A DNA stretch of 64,000 nucleotides, from assembly GCA_964446955.1 (NCBI GenBank), contig CAYUQJ010000009.1, forward strand, positions 47,924 to 111,923, written 5' to 3'. The notes under the pieces were generated by a model. It did no database searches. It saw only the letters and a list, made by a program, of their open reading frames with translations, and was not told where the DNA came from. The position numbers and the translations under genes are program-made. The first letter of the stretch is position 1. Each line of letters opens with the position of its first letter. This document shows, piece by piece, positions 8,600 to 17,246 of the stretch. The stretch is from Leptolinea sp964446955 (GTDB lineage Bacteria > Chloroflexota > Anaerolineae > Anaerolineales > Anaerolineaceae).

Positions 8600-9349
8600 T
8601 TACCCCTTCAACTCGGCAAGCATACGGCGTGAACTTTCCACCAGCATAAGGGTATCCGTTCCCACCGCGATGAGTTGAAATCCATTTCGGGCACATTCAC
8701 GCGCGTAGGGAATTGATGCTGTAAATATACCCAATGGAATTTGCTTTTTGGCACAGGCAGCGCGCACTTTCTCGATCGCCGCTTGAACGGACGGGTCGGA
8801 GACTTTTCCGGGAATACCCATGCTGGCCGACAGATCATACGGACCGATCAAGATGGCATCAATCCCTTCCACCTCAACGATCGCATTGATGTTTTCCACG
8901 GCGGTAATGTGTTCCACCTGAATAACAAGCGTCGTAGTTTCATTGGCGGTGTCAATCACTTTTTGCAGCTCCGCACCGTATCGATGCACACGACCAACTC
9001 CCACGCTGCGCGTACCCCGTGGTGGATATTTACTCCACCGAACGGCATTACGGGCATCTTCTGCCGTGTTAACAAGTGGAAGCATGATACCAGCCGGCCC
9101 AATATCCATCGCTTTCTTGATCCATACCGGGTCATTGGCCGGAAGCCGGATTATTCCGGCAATATTTTCACCGCCAGCCTGCAAAATACGCTGCACGTCG
9201 CGTGCTTCAAGCGGAGCGTGTTCCATGTCAATGAACAACCAATCGTACCCGGCATCAGCAAAGATCTCTGTGATCTCAGGAGCCGCCAGTGACACAAGGG
9301 TTCCCCACAATGTCTTTCCGGTTTTCAACAGCTGTGGAAATGGTTGCAT
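8600..9349 (-). CDS. HpcH/HpaI family aldolase
   Basis: The 249-aa protein is a class II pyruvate-type aldolase of the HpcH/HpaI group. WGTLVSLAAPEITEIFADAGYDWLFIDMEHAP contains the conserved D-x-E-H. GIMLPLVNTAEDARNAVRW and R-x-x-G-V-G follow, and GPYDLSASMG carries the metal and substrate residues. It should cleave a 2-keto-4-hydroxy acid to pyruvate plus an aldehyde. The substrate is not deducible because the aromatic degradation genes that usually accompany hpaI are absent. It is first in a three-gene operon with a GNAT and an Mth938-like protein. Confidence 0.92.
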   Translation of the reverse strand: MQPFPQLLKTGKTLWGTLVSLAAPEITEIFADAGYDWLFIDMEHAPLEARDVQRILQAGGENIAGIIRLPANDPVWIKKAMDIGPAGIMLPLVNTAEDARNAVRWSKYPPRGTRSVGVGRVHRYGAELQKVIDTANETTTLVIQVEHITAVENINAIVEVEGIDAILIGPYDLSASMGIPGKVSDPSVQAAIEKVRAACAKKQIPLGIFTASIPYARECARNGFQLIAVGTDTLMLVESSRRMLAELKG

Positions 9350-9488
9350 TTTTAATTCTCTTTCTTTTTAAATTTTCCCATCACAAGGATCACTACTATT
9401 TCTAACATAATTAAGAAGTATACACACGATGATATTGGTACAATCAAGTAATTGTTATAAATTTCCATAAAACAAACAGAAGGACATT

Positions 9489-11744
9489 ATGATCGGGAAA
9501 GAACCATTGCTTTTTAAAAACAAAGTTTTAACAGCTCTGCTGGCAGTTTTACTGGTACTCAGTATGGCAATCATCAGTTGCACATCCACAGAAGATTTTG
9601 CCGTCGAGGAATCGGATAGCGAGATCGTAACCCTGGATGAAGATGAAGAGGAGATTTCGGAAGACGTCGCCGAATCTAACGCCCCTGATGATGAATCCGC
9701 CGCTCCCAAAACGGAAAAAGGCGATACCTGGACTGTCATGTTCTACCAGGATGCCGATGATCAAATCCTCGAAGAGGATATTTTCACCGATCTCAACGAA
9801 ATTGAACGGGTTGGCTCAACCGACAAAGTCCATCTTATCGCTCAGATCGACCGATACCAGGGTGGATTTGAGGGTCAACAAGACTTTTCCGGTGCCGGCC
9901 GCTTCTACCTTACCCAGGATGACGATCTGGAAAGAGTGAACTCCGAAGTTCTCGCGGACCTTGGTGAGATCAACATGGCTGAAGGTGATGTACTTGTGGA
10001 TTTTGTGACCTGGGCGGTAAAAGAATACCCGGCAGATCGATACGTCCTCATCCTCAGTGATCACGGTACCGGATGGCCGGGTGGTTGGACCGATGGCGAC
10101 ATGGAAAGCGAGCCCCAGAATGTTTTAATCGACGGTTGGGAAGATATGATCTATCTCAACGAAATGGATGAAGCATTCGCGAAGATCAAACAGCAGACCG
10201 GGATCGAAAAATTTGACATTATCGGGTTTGATGCCTGCCTTATGGGAAGCTTGGAAGTATTGAGCATGACGGCCCCCTATGCCGAATACGCCGTACTCTC
10301 GCAGGAAGTGGAACCATCCATGGGATGGGCGTATTCCGCTTTTCTCAATAAACTGGTGAAAAATCCCAGGATCGACTCGGGCGAATTGGCCAAAACGATT
10401 GTAACCACATACATCGCGGAAGATCTACTGATCACAGACCCGGAAGCCCGCGCAAACTATGTGGCCCGCACATATGAAACATATGGCACAGTAAGTGCCG
10501 ATTCATTGGCCAATGAAGAGACAAAAACGGTCACACTGGCTGCCATTGATCTATCAAAAATACCCGCAGTTGTGGAAGCTCTCGACGACCTGGTAACTCC
10601 GATGAGTAAGATCAACCAGAAAGTGGTTGCCGGATCCAGATCACATGCCAAATCGTATGAAAACGTGTTCGGCCAGAATATTCCTTCGCCCTACATCGAC
10701 CTTGGAAACTTCGTCAAACTGCTTGAAAAGAACAGCACCAGTCCCAATGTCGGGAAAGCTGCTCTGGACTTACAGGCAGCCATCAAAAAAGCTGTTATCG
10801 CCGAAAAACACGGCCCACAGCAAAAAGGTTCCAACGGTATTTCCATCTATTTTCCCAACTCCAAACTGTTCCAGGCACAGGGATCTGACTACAATACCTA
10901 CATCACCACCGCAGACCGGTTCACAAAGGAAAGCCTGTGGGATGATTACCTGGCTTTTCACTATTATGGGTTGGAGATCAAACCGGATAATAAACCAGCC
11001 GAAGACGCAGAGGTCAGCGCGCCGGGAGCCGGTGAAATAAAAATCAACCCAATCGAAATCTCTTCAGATACCGCGTCATACGGCAATCCCCTGGAGATTT
11101 CAACCACGATCGCCGGTGAAAACGTATCATATCTCTACATATTTACCGGCCGTTTTACCCGTGAGCAGGATTTCCTGCAGGTCATTGATCTCGATTACAT
11201 CGATTCAGAAGAGACCTTCGAGACAGACGGCCGCATAATCCCTGACTGGGGAGAAGGCGACATCCCTGTAGTTATGGACTGGGAACCAATCGCCTATGTG
11301 GTGGATGACGGATCCCGCAAACAGATGGTGTTACTGGAGCCCAACACCTTTGGCGCCGGAACAGAGGACACGCTTTATACGATTGATGGAATTTACAAAT
11401 TCACCAATGGTGAGAGCGACCGTTACGCCACTTTGTTCTTTGATGGTGAGGGAAGTCTGGTTCAGGTTATGGGTTTCAATTCCACCAACCCCGTTGGTCC
11501 GCAGCATGAGATCACACCTGAAAAAGGCGACCAGTTCAGCATTTTGCATCAGTACATTCCGATGACCGATGAAGAAGGTAGTTCTGAAACTGTTTACAAG
11601 GAAGCCGGCCGTTTGACCTTCGGCGACACACCCTGGACCTGGGAAGAACACGAAGCCGCAAAAGGGCAATACCTCATTGGCATCATCGCGGAAGATCTCG
11701 ATGGGAATTCCTACGCGGAATACGTTGCCGTCACCGCAGAATAA
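9489..11744 (+). CDS. Clostripain-family (C11) cysteine peptidase lipoprotein
   Basis: The 751-aa protein begins with a lipoprotein signal (hydrophobic 13-30, SMAIISC, modified Cys31) and an acidic low-complexity linker to about residue 80. A caspase-fold C11 domain follows, with the catalytic His in ILSDHGTGW near residue 191 and the catalytic Cys in GFDACLMG near residue 249. The C-terminal ~250 residues form an additional beta-rich region of unknown family. Known clostripain relatives cleave after Arg or Lys. Here the enzyme would be anchored outside the cytoplasmic membrane. It is monocistronic and bounded by a terminator. Confidence 0.92.
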   Translation: MIGKEPLLFKNKVLTALLAVLLVLSMAIISCTSTEDFAVEESDSEIVTLDEDEEEISEDVAESNAPDDESAAPKTEKGDTWTVMFYQDADDQILEEDIFTDLNEIERVGSTDKVHLIAQIDRYQGGFEGQQDFSGAGRFYLTQDDDLERVNSEVLADLGEINMAEGDVLVDFVTWAVKEYPADRYVLILSDHGTGWPGGWTDGDMESEPQNVLIDGWEDMIYLNEMDEAFAKIKQQTGIEKFDIIGFDACLMGSLEVLSMTAPYAEYAVLSQEVEPSMGWAYSAFLNKLVKNPRIDSGELAKTIVTTYIAEDLLITDPEARANYVARTYETYGTVSADSLANEETKTVTLAAIDLSKIPAVVEALDDLVTPMSKINQKVVAGSRSHAKSYENVFGQNIPSPYIDLGNFVKLLEKNSTSPNVGKAALDLQAAIKKAVIAEKHGPQQKGSNGISIYFPNSKLFQAQGSDYNTYITTADRFTKESLWDDYLAFHYYGLEIKPDNKPAEDAEVSAPGAGEIKINPIEISSDTASYGNPLEISTTIAGENVSYLYIFTGRFTREQDFLQVIDLDYIDSEETFETDGRIIPDWGEGDIPVVMDWEPIAYVVDDGSRKQMVLLEPNTFGAGTEDTLYTIDGIYKFTNGESDRYATLFFDGEGSLVQVMGFNSTNPVGPQHEITPEKGDQFSILHQYIPMTDEEGSSETVYKEAGRLTFGDTPWTWEEHEAAKGQYLIGIIAEDLDGNSYAEYVAVTAE

Positions 11745-11761
11745 TTGAATCAATATCATAA

Positions 11762-11796
11762 AACAGCCGGCTGTTGATCAGCCGGCTGTTTTCATT
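11762..11796. terminator. Terminator after the C11 peptidase gene
   Basis: AACAGCCGGCTG (11762-11773) and CAGCCGGCTGTT form a perfect 12-bp stem followed by TTTTCATT. It also faces the convergent Fe-S protein gene and could act in both directions. Confidence 0.9.
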
Positions 11797-11831
11797 ACCG
11801 TAAAAATACATGCCCTCTATTTGATGGATTT

Positions 11832-12809
11832 TCAACAATTCTGTTCTTGAAAATTTCGGATCAATTGACGGATCTCCAGTGGGTCTCCATGCGATTCGGC
11901 CCGCACCAGATGTATGGCATCAAAATGACACTGTCCCACGCATACACCACAACCCATGCATGCCTCTGGATCCACTTGAACATGTCCATTCTTTGAAATG
12001 GCATCAAATGGACATACTTTAGCGCATACACCGCAGTCACGGCACTTCTCTTGATCAATTTGCGCCACATACCCTGACGAAGCCAGCATGGGAGTGCCAT
12101 TTCGCTGGGCGTTCATCGCCGCGCAACAACACGAACAACAATTACAGATGGCATAGAATCGTCCGAGCATGGCATCTTTGAAAAATGCGTGGTGAACATG
12201 TCCGCGTTCATCCTCCGCTTTGATAATAGCCTGAGCTTCCTCTGATGTGATCGACCTTGCCTTGTCGGGATGGTGTTCCAGAACAAATCCGGCAAATGGC
12301 TCACCGATGACCAGACAGACATCCAGCGGCAGGCAGGGATTTTCGCGCGCTGCACGACAGGCACAATCCATTACAACAATATGATCGGGGTTTTTTAATA
12401 CAATATCCCGCGCCAGCGAATAGGGAATGATCTTTTCCAGGTCACCAAGGTTAATATCTTCTTTCACAGAAACCAGTTCCTGCGCGGCTTTCAATGGCAC
12501 AACTTTGCCATGGTAAGTATCCGCAAAACGTATCACCGGTTTATCCGGTGATACCGGGGTCTTTTTTGTTATCAACTGCCCGATCCAGGCTATCACCGGT
12601 GCCAATTTCTTTGCCAGAGGATGCCGCCCTGTTCCCATGGCAATGTAGAAATAAAGCCAGCGGGCATACACATACCCGTGCAAAATATTGAACCAGGAAT
12701 TGTTTTTCAACTGACGCGATTCACGAATAAACGCACGGGTCGATGGTTTCATTTTCAGTTTTACCTTATTTTCAACTGGGGTGAATGTGGTTTGATGGAT
12801 AAAAGCCAT
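11832..12809 (-). CDS. 4Fe-4S ferredoxin-type protein with extra cysteine motifs
   Basis: The protein is about 325 aa. The C-terminal third is a 2[4Fe-4S] ferredoxin domain: CRDCGVCAKVCP and CMGCGVCVGQCHFDA. Ahead of it are two further Cys groups, DCACRAARENPC near residue 155 and CNCCSCCCAAM near residue 225, which suggest an additional metal site. The N-terminal part is unassigned. It is probably an intracellular or membrane-associated electron carrier; its partner is not visible. The start is ambiguous: TTG 12824, ATG 12809 and ATG 12752 are in frame, and only 12752 has an AAGG upstream. Confidence 0.82.
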   Translation of the reverse strand: MAFIHQTTFTPVENKVKLKMKPSTRAFIRESRQLKNNSWFNILHGYVYARWLYFYIAMGTGRHPLAKKLAPVIAWIGQLITKKTPVSPDKPVIRFADTYHGKVVPLKAAQELVSVKEDINLGDLEKIIPYSLARDIVLKNPDHIVVMDCACRAARENPCLPLDVCLVIGEPFAGFVLEHHPDKARSITSEEAQAIIKAEDERGHVHHAFFKDAMLGRFYAICNCCSCCCAAMNAQRNGTPMLASSGYVAQIDQEKCRDCGVCAKVCPFDAISKNGHVQVDPEACMGCGVCVGQCHFDAIHLVRAESHGDPLEIRQLIRNFQEQNC

Positions 12810-12985
12810 CAAGATTATGTCCAATTACTTACTTTAACACTATTTACAGAAAACAGATGCCCGTAATCCGATGAATTAAGAACCAGAAGCTTATACCCGG
12901 GATTGTAGTTTTATATATATTATGAGTATATTTATGATATATGTATGATTAATTAAGCGTCACATTGCAAAAACGGAGTACTCCT

Positions 12986-13558
12986 ATGGCTACAATAACT
13001 CAAGTCAACCAAAAATTTCAGGCCCAATTGATCGATCCCCCCCTTGCGCAATTCCTCTTTAATGATACCCGGATGTCCTGGCTGTGGCTGGGACTTCGCC
13101 TGTACCTGGGTTATACCTGGTTAACATCAGGACTGGGAAAGCTATCCAATCCCGCCTGGTTCGGCGAAGGAGCCGGGACTGCCCTTACCGGTTTTCTAAA
13201 AGGTGCACTGGCCAAAATGGAAGGCCCCCGCCCCGATGTACAGGGGTGGTATGGTGGTTTCCTTGAAACCATGGTGCTGCCAAACGCGCCCGTTTGGAGC
13301 CATTTTGTGGTAGTTGGAGAAATATTGGTAGGTGCCGCGCTCATTCTGGGTTTATTTACCGGAGTAGCAGCCTTTTTTGGCGGATTCATGAATGTCAACT
13401 TTTTAATGGCAGGTACGGTCAGTACCAATCCCTTTTTGTTCGTCATTGCCACCTGGCTGGTTCTGGCCTGGAAAACCGCGGGTTGGCTGGGGCTTGATCG
13501 CTGGGTACTGCCAAAGATGGGCAAATACCTTAGCCCCGGTAAAACCTCCAGTACATAG
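12986..13558 (+). CDS. DoxX family membrane protein
   Basis: The 190-aa integral membrane protein has four hydrophobic segments. LRLYLGYTWLTSGLGKL, GEILVGAALILGLFTGVAAFFGGFMNVNFLMAG and the ATWLVLAWKTAGWLGLDRW end are the usual DoxX/DoxD pattern. Archaeal DoxD is part of a thiosulfate:quinone oxidoreductase, but most bacterial homologues have no proven role. ATG 12986 is chosen over TTG 12965 because GGAG at 12975-12978 is 7 bases ahead. It is monocistronic and ends in a strong terminator. Confidence 0.88.
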   Translation: MATITQVNQKFQAQLIDPPLAQFLFNDTRMSWLWLGLRLYLGYTWLTSGLGKLSNPAWFGEGAGTALTGFLKGALAKMEGPRPDVQGWYGGFLETMVLPNAPVWSHFVVVGEILVGAALILGLFTGVAAFFGGFMNVNFLMAGTVSTNPFLFVIATWLVLAWKTAGWLGLDRWVLPKMGKYLSPGKTSST

Positions 13559-13565
13559 TCCGGTC

Positions 13566-13603
13566 AAAGACTTTCACAAAACAGTGAAAGTCTTTTTCTT
13601 TAT
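13566..13603 (+). terminator. Terminator after the DoxX gene
   Basis: AAAGACTTTCAC (13566-13577) pairs with GTGAAAGTCTTT (13584-13595) around a 6-base loop, followed by a T-rich tract. Confidence 0.9.
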
Positions 13604-13631
13604 TTTCCTTATCAGCGGCTAAAATAGAGTC

Positions 13632-13862
13632 ATGAGCAACCGCGAAGAAAACCTGGCTGATTTTGATCATAGAAAAACAGGAGAAGGCAAGGTATTACTG
13701 TACTGGAAAGGAAGGTTAATAAAAACCCTTTCCGGTACGGCTGCCGCCCAATTTCTTGATAAAATGGAACAAGCTGACCTCGAATCGGCCCGACTGTTGA
13801 TTGCCAAGGCGACAGGAAATTTCAAACGGGGAAATGAACGCCAGTCCCCATCCACCATCTGA
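13632..13862 (+). CDS. Small conserved-looking protein of unknown function
   Basis: The 76-aa soluble protein has a charged N-terminus, the motif GKVLLYWKGRLIKTL and a helical half with LDKMEQADLESARLLIAKATGNFKRGNE. No family is recognised. The coding potential looks real: a strong amphipathic pattern, no overlap with another gene and tight placement. It lies 15 bases upstream of pheA and is probably co-transcribed with it. A TAAAAT hexamer at 13619-13624 could be its -10. Confidence 0.65.
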   Translation: MSNREENLADFDHRKTGEGKVLLYWKGRLIKTLSGTAAAQFLDKMEQADLESARLLIAKATGNFKRGNERQSPSTI

Positions 13863-13877
13863 CAGAAAGAGAAAAAT

Positions 13878-14723
13878 ATGCGCGCAGCCTTTCAGGGTGA
13901 ACCAGGAGCTTATTCAGAAGCCGCCGTTTTTGAGTACTTCGATCAGACTGATGTATCGGCCGTGCCATGCGCATCATTTGAAAAAGTCTTTGAAGCAGTA
14001 TGCTCCGGTGATTGCCAGTATGGCGTGCTTCCCATAGAGAATTCGCTGGCGGGCAGCATCCATCAGAACTACGATCTATTACTTTCAAATCCTCTCTGGG
14101 TTGTGGGAGAGCATTATCTGCGCGTCAGCCATTGTCTGATCGCTCAACCCGGAACCACATTGGATCAAATCAAAACTGTAATGAGCCACCCGCAGGCGCT
14201 GGCACAATGTGCCGGGTATTTGAAGAAAATGCCGGGTATAAAAATTGAACCCGTGTATGATACCGCCGGCAGCGTGAAGATCATCCGCAGTCAGAACGAC
14301 CCGTCACTGGCAGCTATCGCGTCCATACAGGCAGCTCGTATTTTTGGAATGCAAGTATTGGCCGAGCATATTGAGGACAACCAGGCCAATTTCACCCGTT
14401 TCCTTGTTGTCGCGAACGAACCCGTCCACCCGGTGGGAGACGCCAAAACGTCAATCGTTTTCACGGTAAAAAATGAACCCGGATCGCTCTATCGGGCAAT
14501 GCGTGAATTTGCCATTCGCGATATTGATTTGAGCAAGATCGAATCGCGTCCACTGGTTGGCACACCGTGGGATTACCTTTTCTATATAGATCTGACAGGC
14601 AGCGCTGAAGACGTACCGGTTGCAGAAGCACTGGGCAATTTAAAACAATTCGCGCTTATGCTTCGCGTTCTGGGTTCCTATCCATCAAGAAAACCGGCTG
14701 CCAATTCCTCAGAAACCCCTTGA
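13878..14723 (+). CDS. pheA: Prephenate dehydratase
   Basis: The 281-aa monofunctional PheA converts prephenate to phenylpyruvate. The periplasmic-binding-like catalytic domain starts AAFQGEPGAYSEAA and has the catalytic NFTRFLVV (TRF at 173-175). An ACT regulatory domain follows at about 190-270 with KNEPGSLYRAM and KIESRP, the latter being the phenylalanine-binding ESRP motif. Feedback inhibition by Phe is therefore expected. There is no fused chorismate mutase; that activity is encoded by aroH downstream. The promoter of the aro operon begins on its stop codon. Confidence 0.95.
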   Translation: MRAAFQGEPGAYSEAAVFEYFDQTDVSAVPCASFEKVFEAVCSGDCQYGVLPIENSLAGSIHQNYDLLLSNPLWVVGEHYLRVSHCLIAQPGTTLDQIKTVMSHPQALAQCAGYLKKMPGIKIEPVYDTAGSVKIIRSQNDPSLAAIASIQAARIFGMQVLAEHIEDNQANFTRFLVVANEPVHPVGDAKTSIVFTVKNEPGSLYRAMREFAIRDIDLSKIESRPLVGTPWDYLFYIDLTGSAEDVPVAEALGNLKQFALMLRVLGSYPSRKPAANSSETP

Positions 14724-14747
14724 CTCATTATTTTTTTGAGCTACAAT
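14720..14747 (+). promoter_or_regulatory. Promoter of the aro operon leader
   Basis: TTGACT (14720-14725) overlaps the pheA stop codon; a 16-bp spacer and TACAAT (14742-14747) follow. Transcription should start near 14754, just ahead of the leader peptide ATG at 14764. Confidence 0.75.
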
Positions 14748-14763
14748 AATCTGAAGGTTTGAA

Positions 14764-14844
14764 ATGAATTCCAAGAACTTCTCCCGCTATTACTTTTATT
14801 TTTATTTTTATGGCGCCAGAGCCTCACGGCCGCCATTGGTTTAG
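14764..14844 (+). CDS. aro operon leader peptide (Tyr/Phe-sensing)
   Basis: This is a 26-codon reading frame with GAAGG at 14753-14757. The peptide contains RYYFYFYFY: five Tyr and four Phe codons, of which eight are consecutive (codons 9-16). It ends at TAG 14842-14844. The aromatic run stops exactly where the first pairing segment of the downstream attenuator begins (14810). This is the layout of pheA, pheST and trp leader peptides in enterobacteria: starvation for charged tRNA-Tyr or tRNA-Phe would stall the ribosome on the run. The protein product itself is not expected to have a function. Confidence 0.85.
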   Translation: MNSKNFSRYYFYFYFYGARASRPPLV

Positions 14845-14911
14845 GTTAAGCGGGAATAATCGAAAGAAAAACCCCTGACACGATGCCAACGGACGGCATC
14901 GTGTTTTTTTT
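14810..14911 (+). promoter_or_regulatory. Transcription attenuator of the aro operon
   Basis: Three alternative stems can be read. Segment 1:2 is ATGGCG (14810-14815) with CGCCAT (14831-14836), helped by GCC/GGC. Segment 2:3, the antiterminator, is GCCGCCATTGG (14829-14839) with CCAACGGACGGC (14886-14897), ten pairs with one bulge and one mismatch. Segment 3:4, the terminator, is ACACGATGCC (14878-14887) with GGCATCGTGT (14895-14904), followed by T8. Stems 2:3 and 3:4 share bases and exclude each other. Stalling on the Tyr/Phe codons would mask segment 1, free segment 2 and allow read-through into aroH. Confidence 0.85.
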
Positions 14912-14926
14912 GTATAAGGAGCAGAG

Positions 14927-15331
14927 ATGTTTGCAAGAGGAATTAGAGGCGCGATCACAGTCGAAAAAAACGAAGAAGATGACATTCTTCAGGCTACCCG
15001 GGAATTGCTGGAAACCATTCAGCAGGCCAATCCCACCCTTGCGCCCGACGATCTGACGTCCGCCCTGTTCACAATGACACATGATCTGACTGCCGTTCAC
15101 CCGGCGAAAGCGGCCCGTCAGATGGGATGGACAAACGTCCCTTTGATGTGCGCCCAGGAAATACCCGTAGAAAACAGCCTTCCATTGTGTATTCGTGTCC
15201 TGCTCACATGGAATACCACTCTGGATCAAAAAGATGTCAACCATGTTTATCTACGCCAGGCCGCGGCATTACGCCCCGACCTGGCGTTTATTTTTAATTC
15301 CAACCGGCCAGACAGCCACTCAGCGCTGTAA
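14927..15331 (+). CDS. aroH: Chorismate mutase, AroH class
   Basis: The 134-aa protein is an AroH-type (Bacillus trimer fold) chorismate mutase, not the helical AroQ class. RGIRGAITVEKNEEDDILQATRELL carries the active-site Arg and Glu region; ALFTMTHDLTAVHPAKAARQMGW and VPLMCAQEIPVENSLPLCIRVLL follow the family closely. It converts chorismate to prephenate, the substrate of both PheA and TyrA. ATG 14927 has AAGGAG at 14916-14921. It is the first structural gene after the attenuator. Confidence 0.95.
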   Translation: MFARGIRGAITVEKNEEDDILQATRELLETIQQANPTLAPDDLTSALFTMTHDLTAVHPAKAARQMGWTNVPLMCAQEIPVENSLPLCIRVLLTWNTTLDQKDVNHVYLRQAAALRPDLAFIFNSNRPDSHSAL

Positions 15332-15355
15332 GCGGTTTTGCCAAGGAGATAAGCA

Positions 15356-16366
15356 ATGATGGTCATAATGAATGTGGACGCTACAAAAGAACAGATTGAC
15401 GCGGTGATCGCCAGAGTTGAAGCCAACAAATACAAGGTGATAGTCAACCAGGGTGATGAACGAACAGTGATCGCTGTTGTCGGTCCCAGCCCCTCCGTCA
15501 TCCAGGAACAGATCATGTTCATGCCCGGGGTGGATCACACAGTTCCCATATCCAGACCGTATAAGGTGGCCTCACGGGAGTTCATCCCGGAAAACACGGT
15601 CTTCCCTCTGGATGGTTTTGTCGTTGGTGGTGATGAAATTGTGATCGTCGCCGGCCCCTGCGCCGTGGAAAGCCGGTCACAATTACTGGAAGCCGCCCAT
15701 GCGGTAAAAGAAGCGGGAGCACAAGCCTTGCGCGGTGGCGCGTACAAACCCCGCTCATCCCCATACAGTTTCCAGGGATTGGGAGAAGCTGGTTTGGAGA
15801 TACTGGCAGAAGCCCGCGAAGTTACCGGCCTGCCGGTGTTCACCGAGGTGATGGCTCCCGAACAGGTGCCGCTGGTAGCCAAATACGCAGACGTGATGCA
15901 GATCGGTGCGCGCAATATGCAAAATTTCAACCTGTTGCACGCTGTCGGGGAATCGGATAAACCGGTGCTTCTCAAACGCGGTCCATCGGCCTTGATCGAA
16001 GAATTACTGATGGCAGCCGAATACATCCTTTCTCATGGTAACCGCCGGGTGATCCTGTGCGAACGGGGTGTCCGAACGTTTGAAACCTCTACCCGCAATA
16101 CTACCGACATCAATGCCATCCCCGTACTCAAGAATTTGACCCACCTGCCTGTCATGCTTGACCCCAGCCACAGCACCGGCCATGCCGAACTGGTTGCGCC
16201 GGTTGCCCGTGCCGGGATTGCCGCCGGAGCGGACGGTTTGGTGATCGAAGTACACCCGGATCCCCGTAAAGCACTTTCAGACGGGATTCAATCGCTGACA
16301 CCCGAGAAGTTCGCCCTGCTTGTCAAACAGGCCAGAGGCATTGCCCGCGAAGTGGGACGTAAATAA
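15356..16366 (+). CDS. aroF: 3-deoxy-7-phosphoheptulonate synthase (DAHP synthase)
   Basis: The 336-aa type I-beta DAHP synthase condenses PEP and erythrose-4-phosphate, the first step of the shikimate pathway. Residues 1-70 form the ferredoxin-like regulatory domain seen in the Thermotoga enzyme. The barrel has VAGPCAVES, RGGAYKPRSSPYSFQG and MLDPSHSTGH with the metal and PEP ligands. The N-terminal domain suggests allosteric control by an aromatic amino acid. GGAG at 15345-15348 precedes ATG 15356; a second ATG three bases on is also possible. It lies 24 bases after aroH. Confidence 0.96.
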   Translation: MMVIMNVDATKEQIDAVIARVEANKYKVIVNQGDERTVIAVVGPSPSVIQEQIMFMPGVDHTVPISRPYKVASREFIPENTVFPLDGFVVGGDEIVIVAGPCAVESRSQLLEAAHAVKEAGAQALRGGAYKPRSSPYSFQGLGEAGLEILAEAREVTGLPVFTEVMAPEQVPLVAKYADVMQIGARNMQNFNLLHAVGESDKPVLLKRGPSALIEELLMAAEYILSHGNRRVILCERGVRTFETSTRNTTDINAIPVLKNLTHLPVMLDPSHSTGHAELVAPVARAGIAAGADGLVIEVHPDPRKALSDGIQSLTPEKFALLVKQARGIAREVGRK

Positions 16367-16367
16367 C

Positions 16368-17246
16368 ATGCCAGACGAAGAGCCTGGCTTTTTTAAGGAC
16401 AGACACGTGGTCATTTTCGGTCTTGGATTGATGGGTGGATCAGCCGCCATGGCTTTAAAGGGACACTGCCGGATGCTTACAGGCATTGATCCCGATCCGG
16501 CCGCGGTCAAATCTGCCACTCGCCGTGGCATGGTTGACCGGGCGGCCGTAAACCCTGGTGACCTGGTTGCCGATGCTGACCTGGTCATTCTCGCGGCACC
16601 GGTCAACACCATCCTTTCAATTCTGGTCGAACTACCACAGCTCTGTCCTCAAAACGCCATCATTCTTGACTTCGGATCAACCAAACAGAATATTTGTGAA
16701 GCCATGAGCGGGCTACCCGAAAGGTTTGATCCTATTGGTGGGCACCCGATGTGCGGCAAGGAAACATCAGGGCTGAAAAACGCGGACGCCGCCCTATTCC
16801 TCGGTACCGTTTTCGTGCTTGTCCCATTGGAACGAACTTCCCCGGATGCCATAAAGACCGTTGAAACGTTTGTGAACCTGCTTGGCGCCCATCCCATTCG
16901 GATGGATGCCGGGACCCATGACGAGCAGGTGGCCGCCATAAGCCATGTCCCTTACATCGCCGCCAATTCGTTGGCATTCTCCACTCCTATCGCAGCTGCG
17001 CCGCTTGCAGCAACCGGATTTGCCAGTACCACCCGTCTGGCACTTACTCCACCTGAGATGATGTTGGATGTCCTCCAAACCAACCGCGAAGCCATCCTGG
17101 CTTCGCTGGGAGAGTATCGCGAACATCTGGCAGATGTCGAAACCATGCTCAGAAATCGTGACTGGACCGGTCTAAGCTCATTGCTGGCCGCTGGAGCCGA
17201 CCGTCGTAATCAAATTGATCTTGTAAAAGAAGGTAAAACGCTATGA
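16368..17246 (+). CDS. tyrA: Prephenate/arogenate dehydrogenase
   Basis: The protein is 292 aa. The N-terminal Rossmann domain has VVIFGLGLMGGSAAMAL, the NAD(P) motif at about residues 13-30. GGHPMCGKETSG carries the catalytic His region, and ISHVPYIAANSLAF the second conserved His. There is no ACT domain, so feedback control is not evident. It makes 4-hydroxyphenylpyruvate or tyrosine from prephenate or arogenate. ATG 16368 is one base after the aroF stop. The longer frame from TTG 16320 lies inside aroF and is rejected. The 3' end overlaps aroA by 4 bases. Confidence 0.94.
   Translation: MPDEEPGFFKDRHVVIFGLGLMGGSAAMALKGHCRMLTGIDPDPAAVKSATRRGMVDRAAVNPGDLVADADLVILAAPVNTILSILVELPQLCPQNAIILDFGSTKQNICEAMSGLPERFDPIGGHPMCGKETSGLKNADAALFLGTVFVLVPLERTSPDAIKTVETFVNLLGAHPIRMDAGTHDEQVAAISHVPYIAANSLAFSTPIAAAPLAATGFASTTRLALTPPEMMLDVLQTNREAILASLGEYREHLADVETMLRNRDWTGLSSLLAAGADRRNQIDLVKEGKTL

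Noticed and set aside
16320..16367. Extended N-terminus of tyrA starting at TTG inside aroF
   Set aside because: It overlaps conserved aroF C-terminus; ATG 16368 directly after the aroF stop fits the family start.
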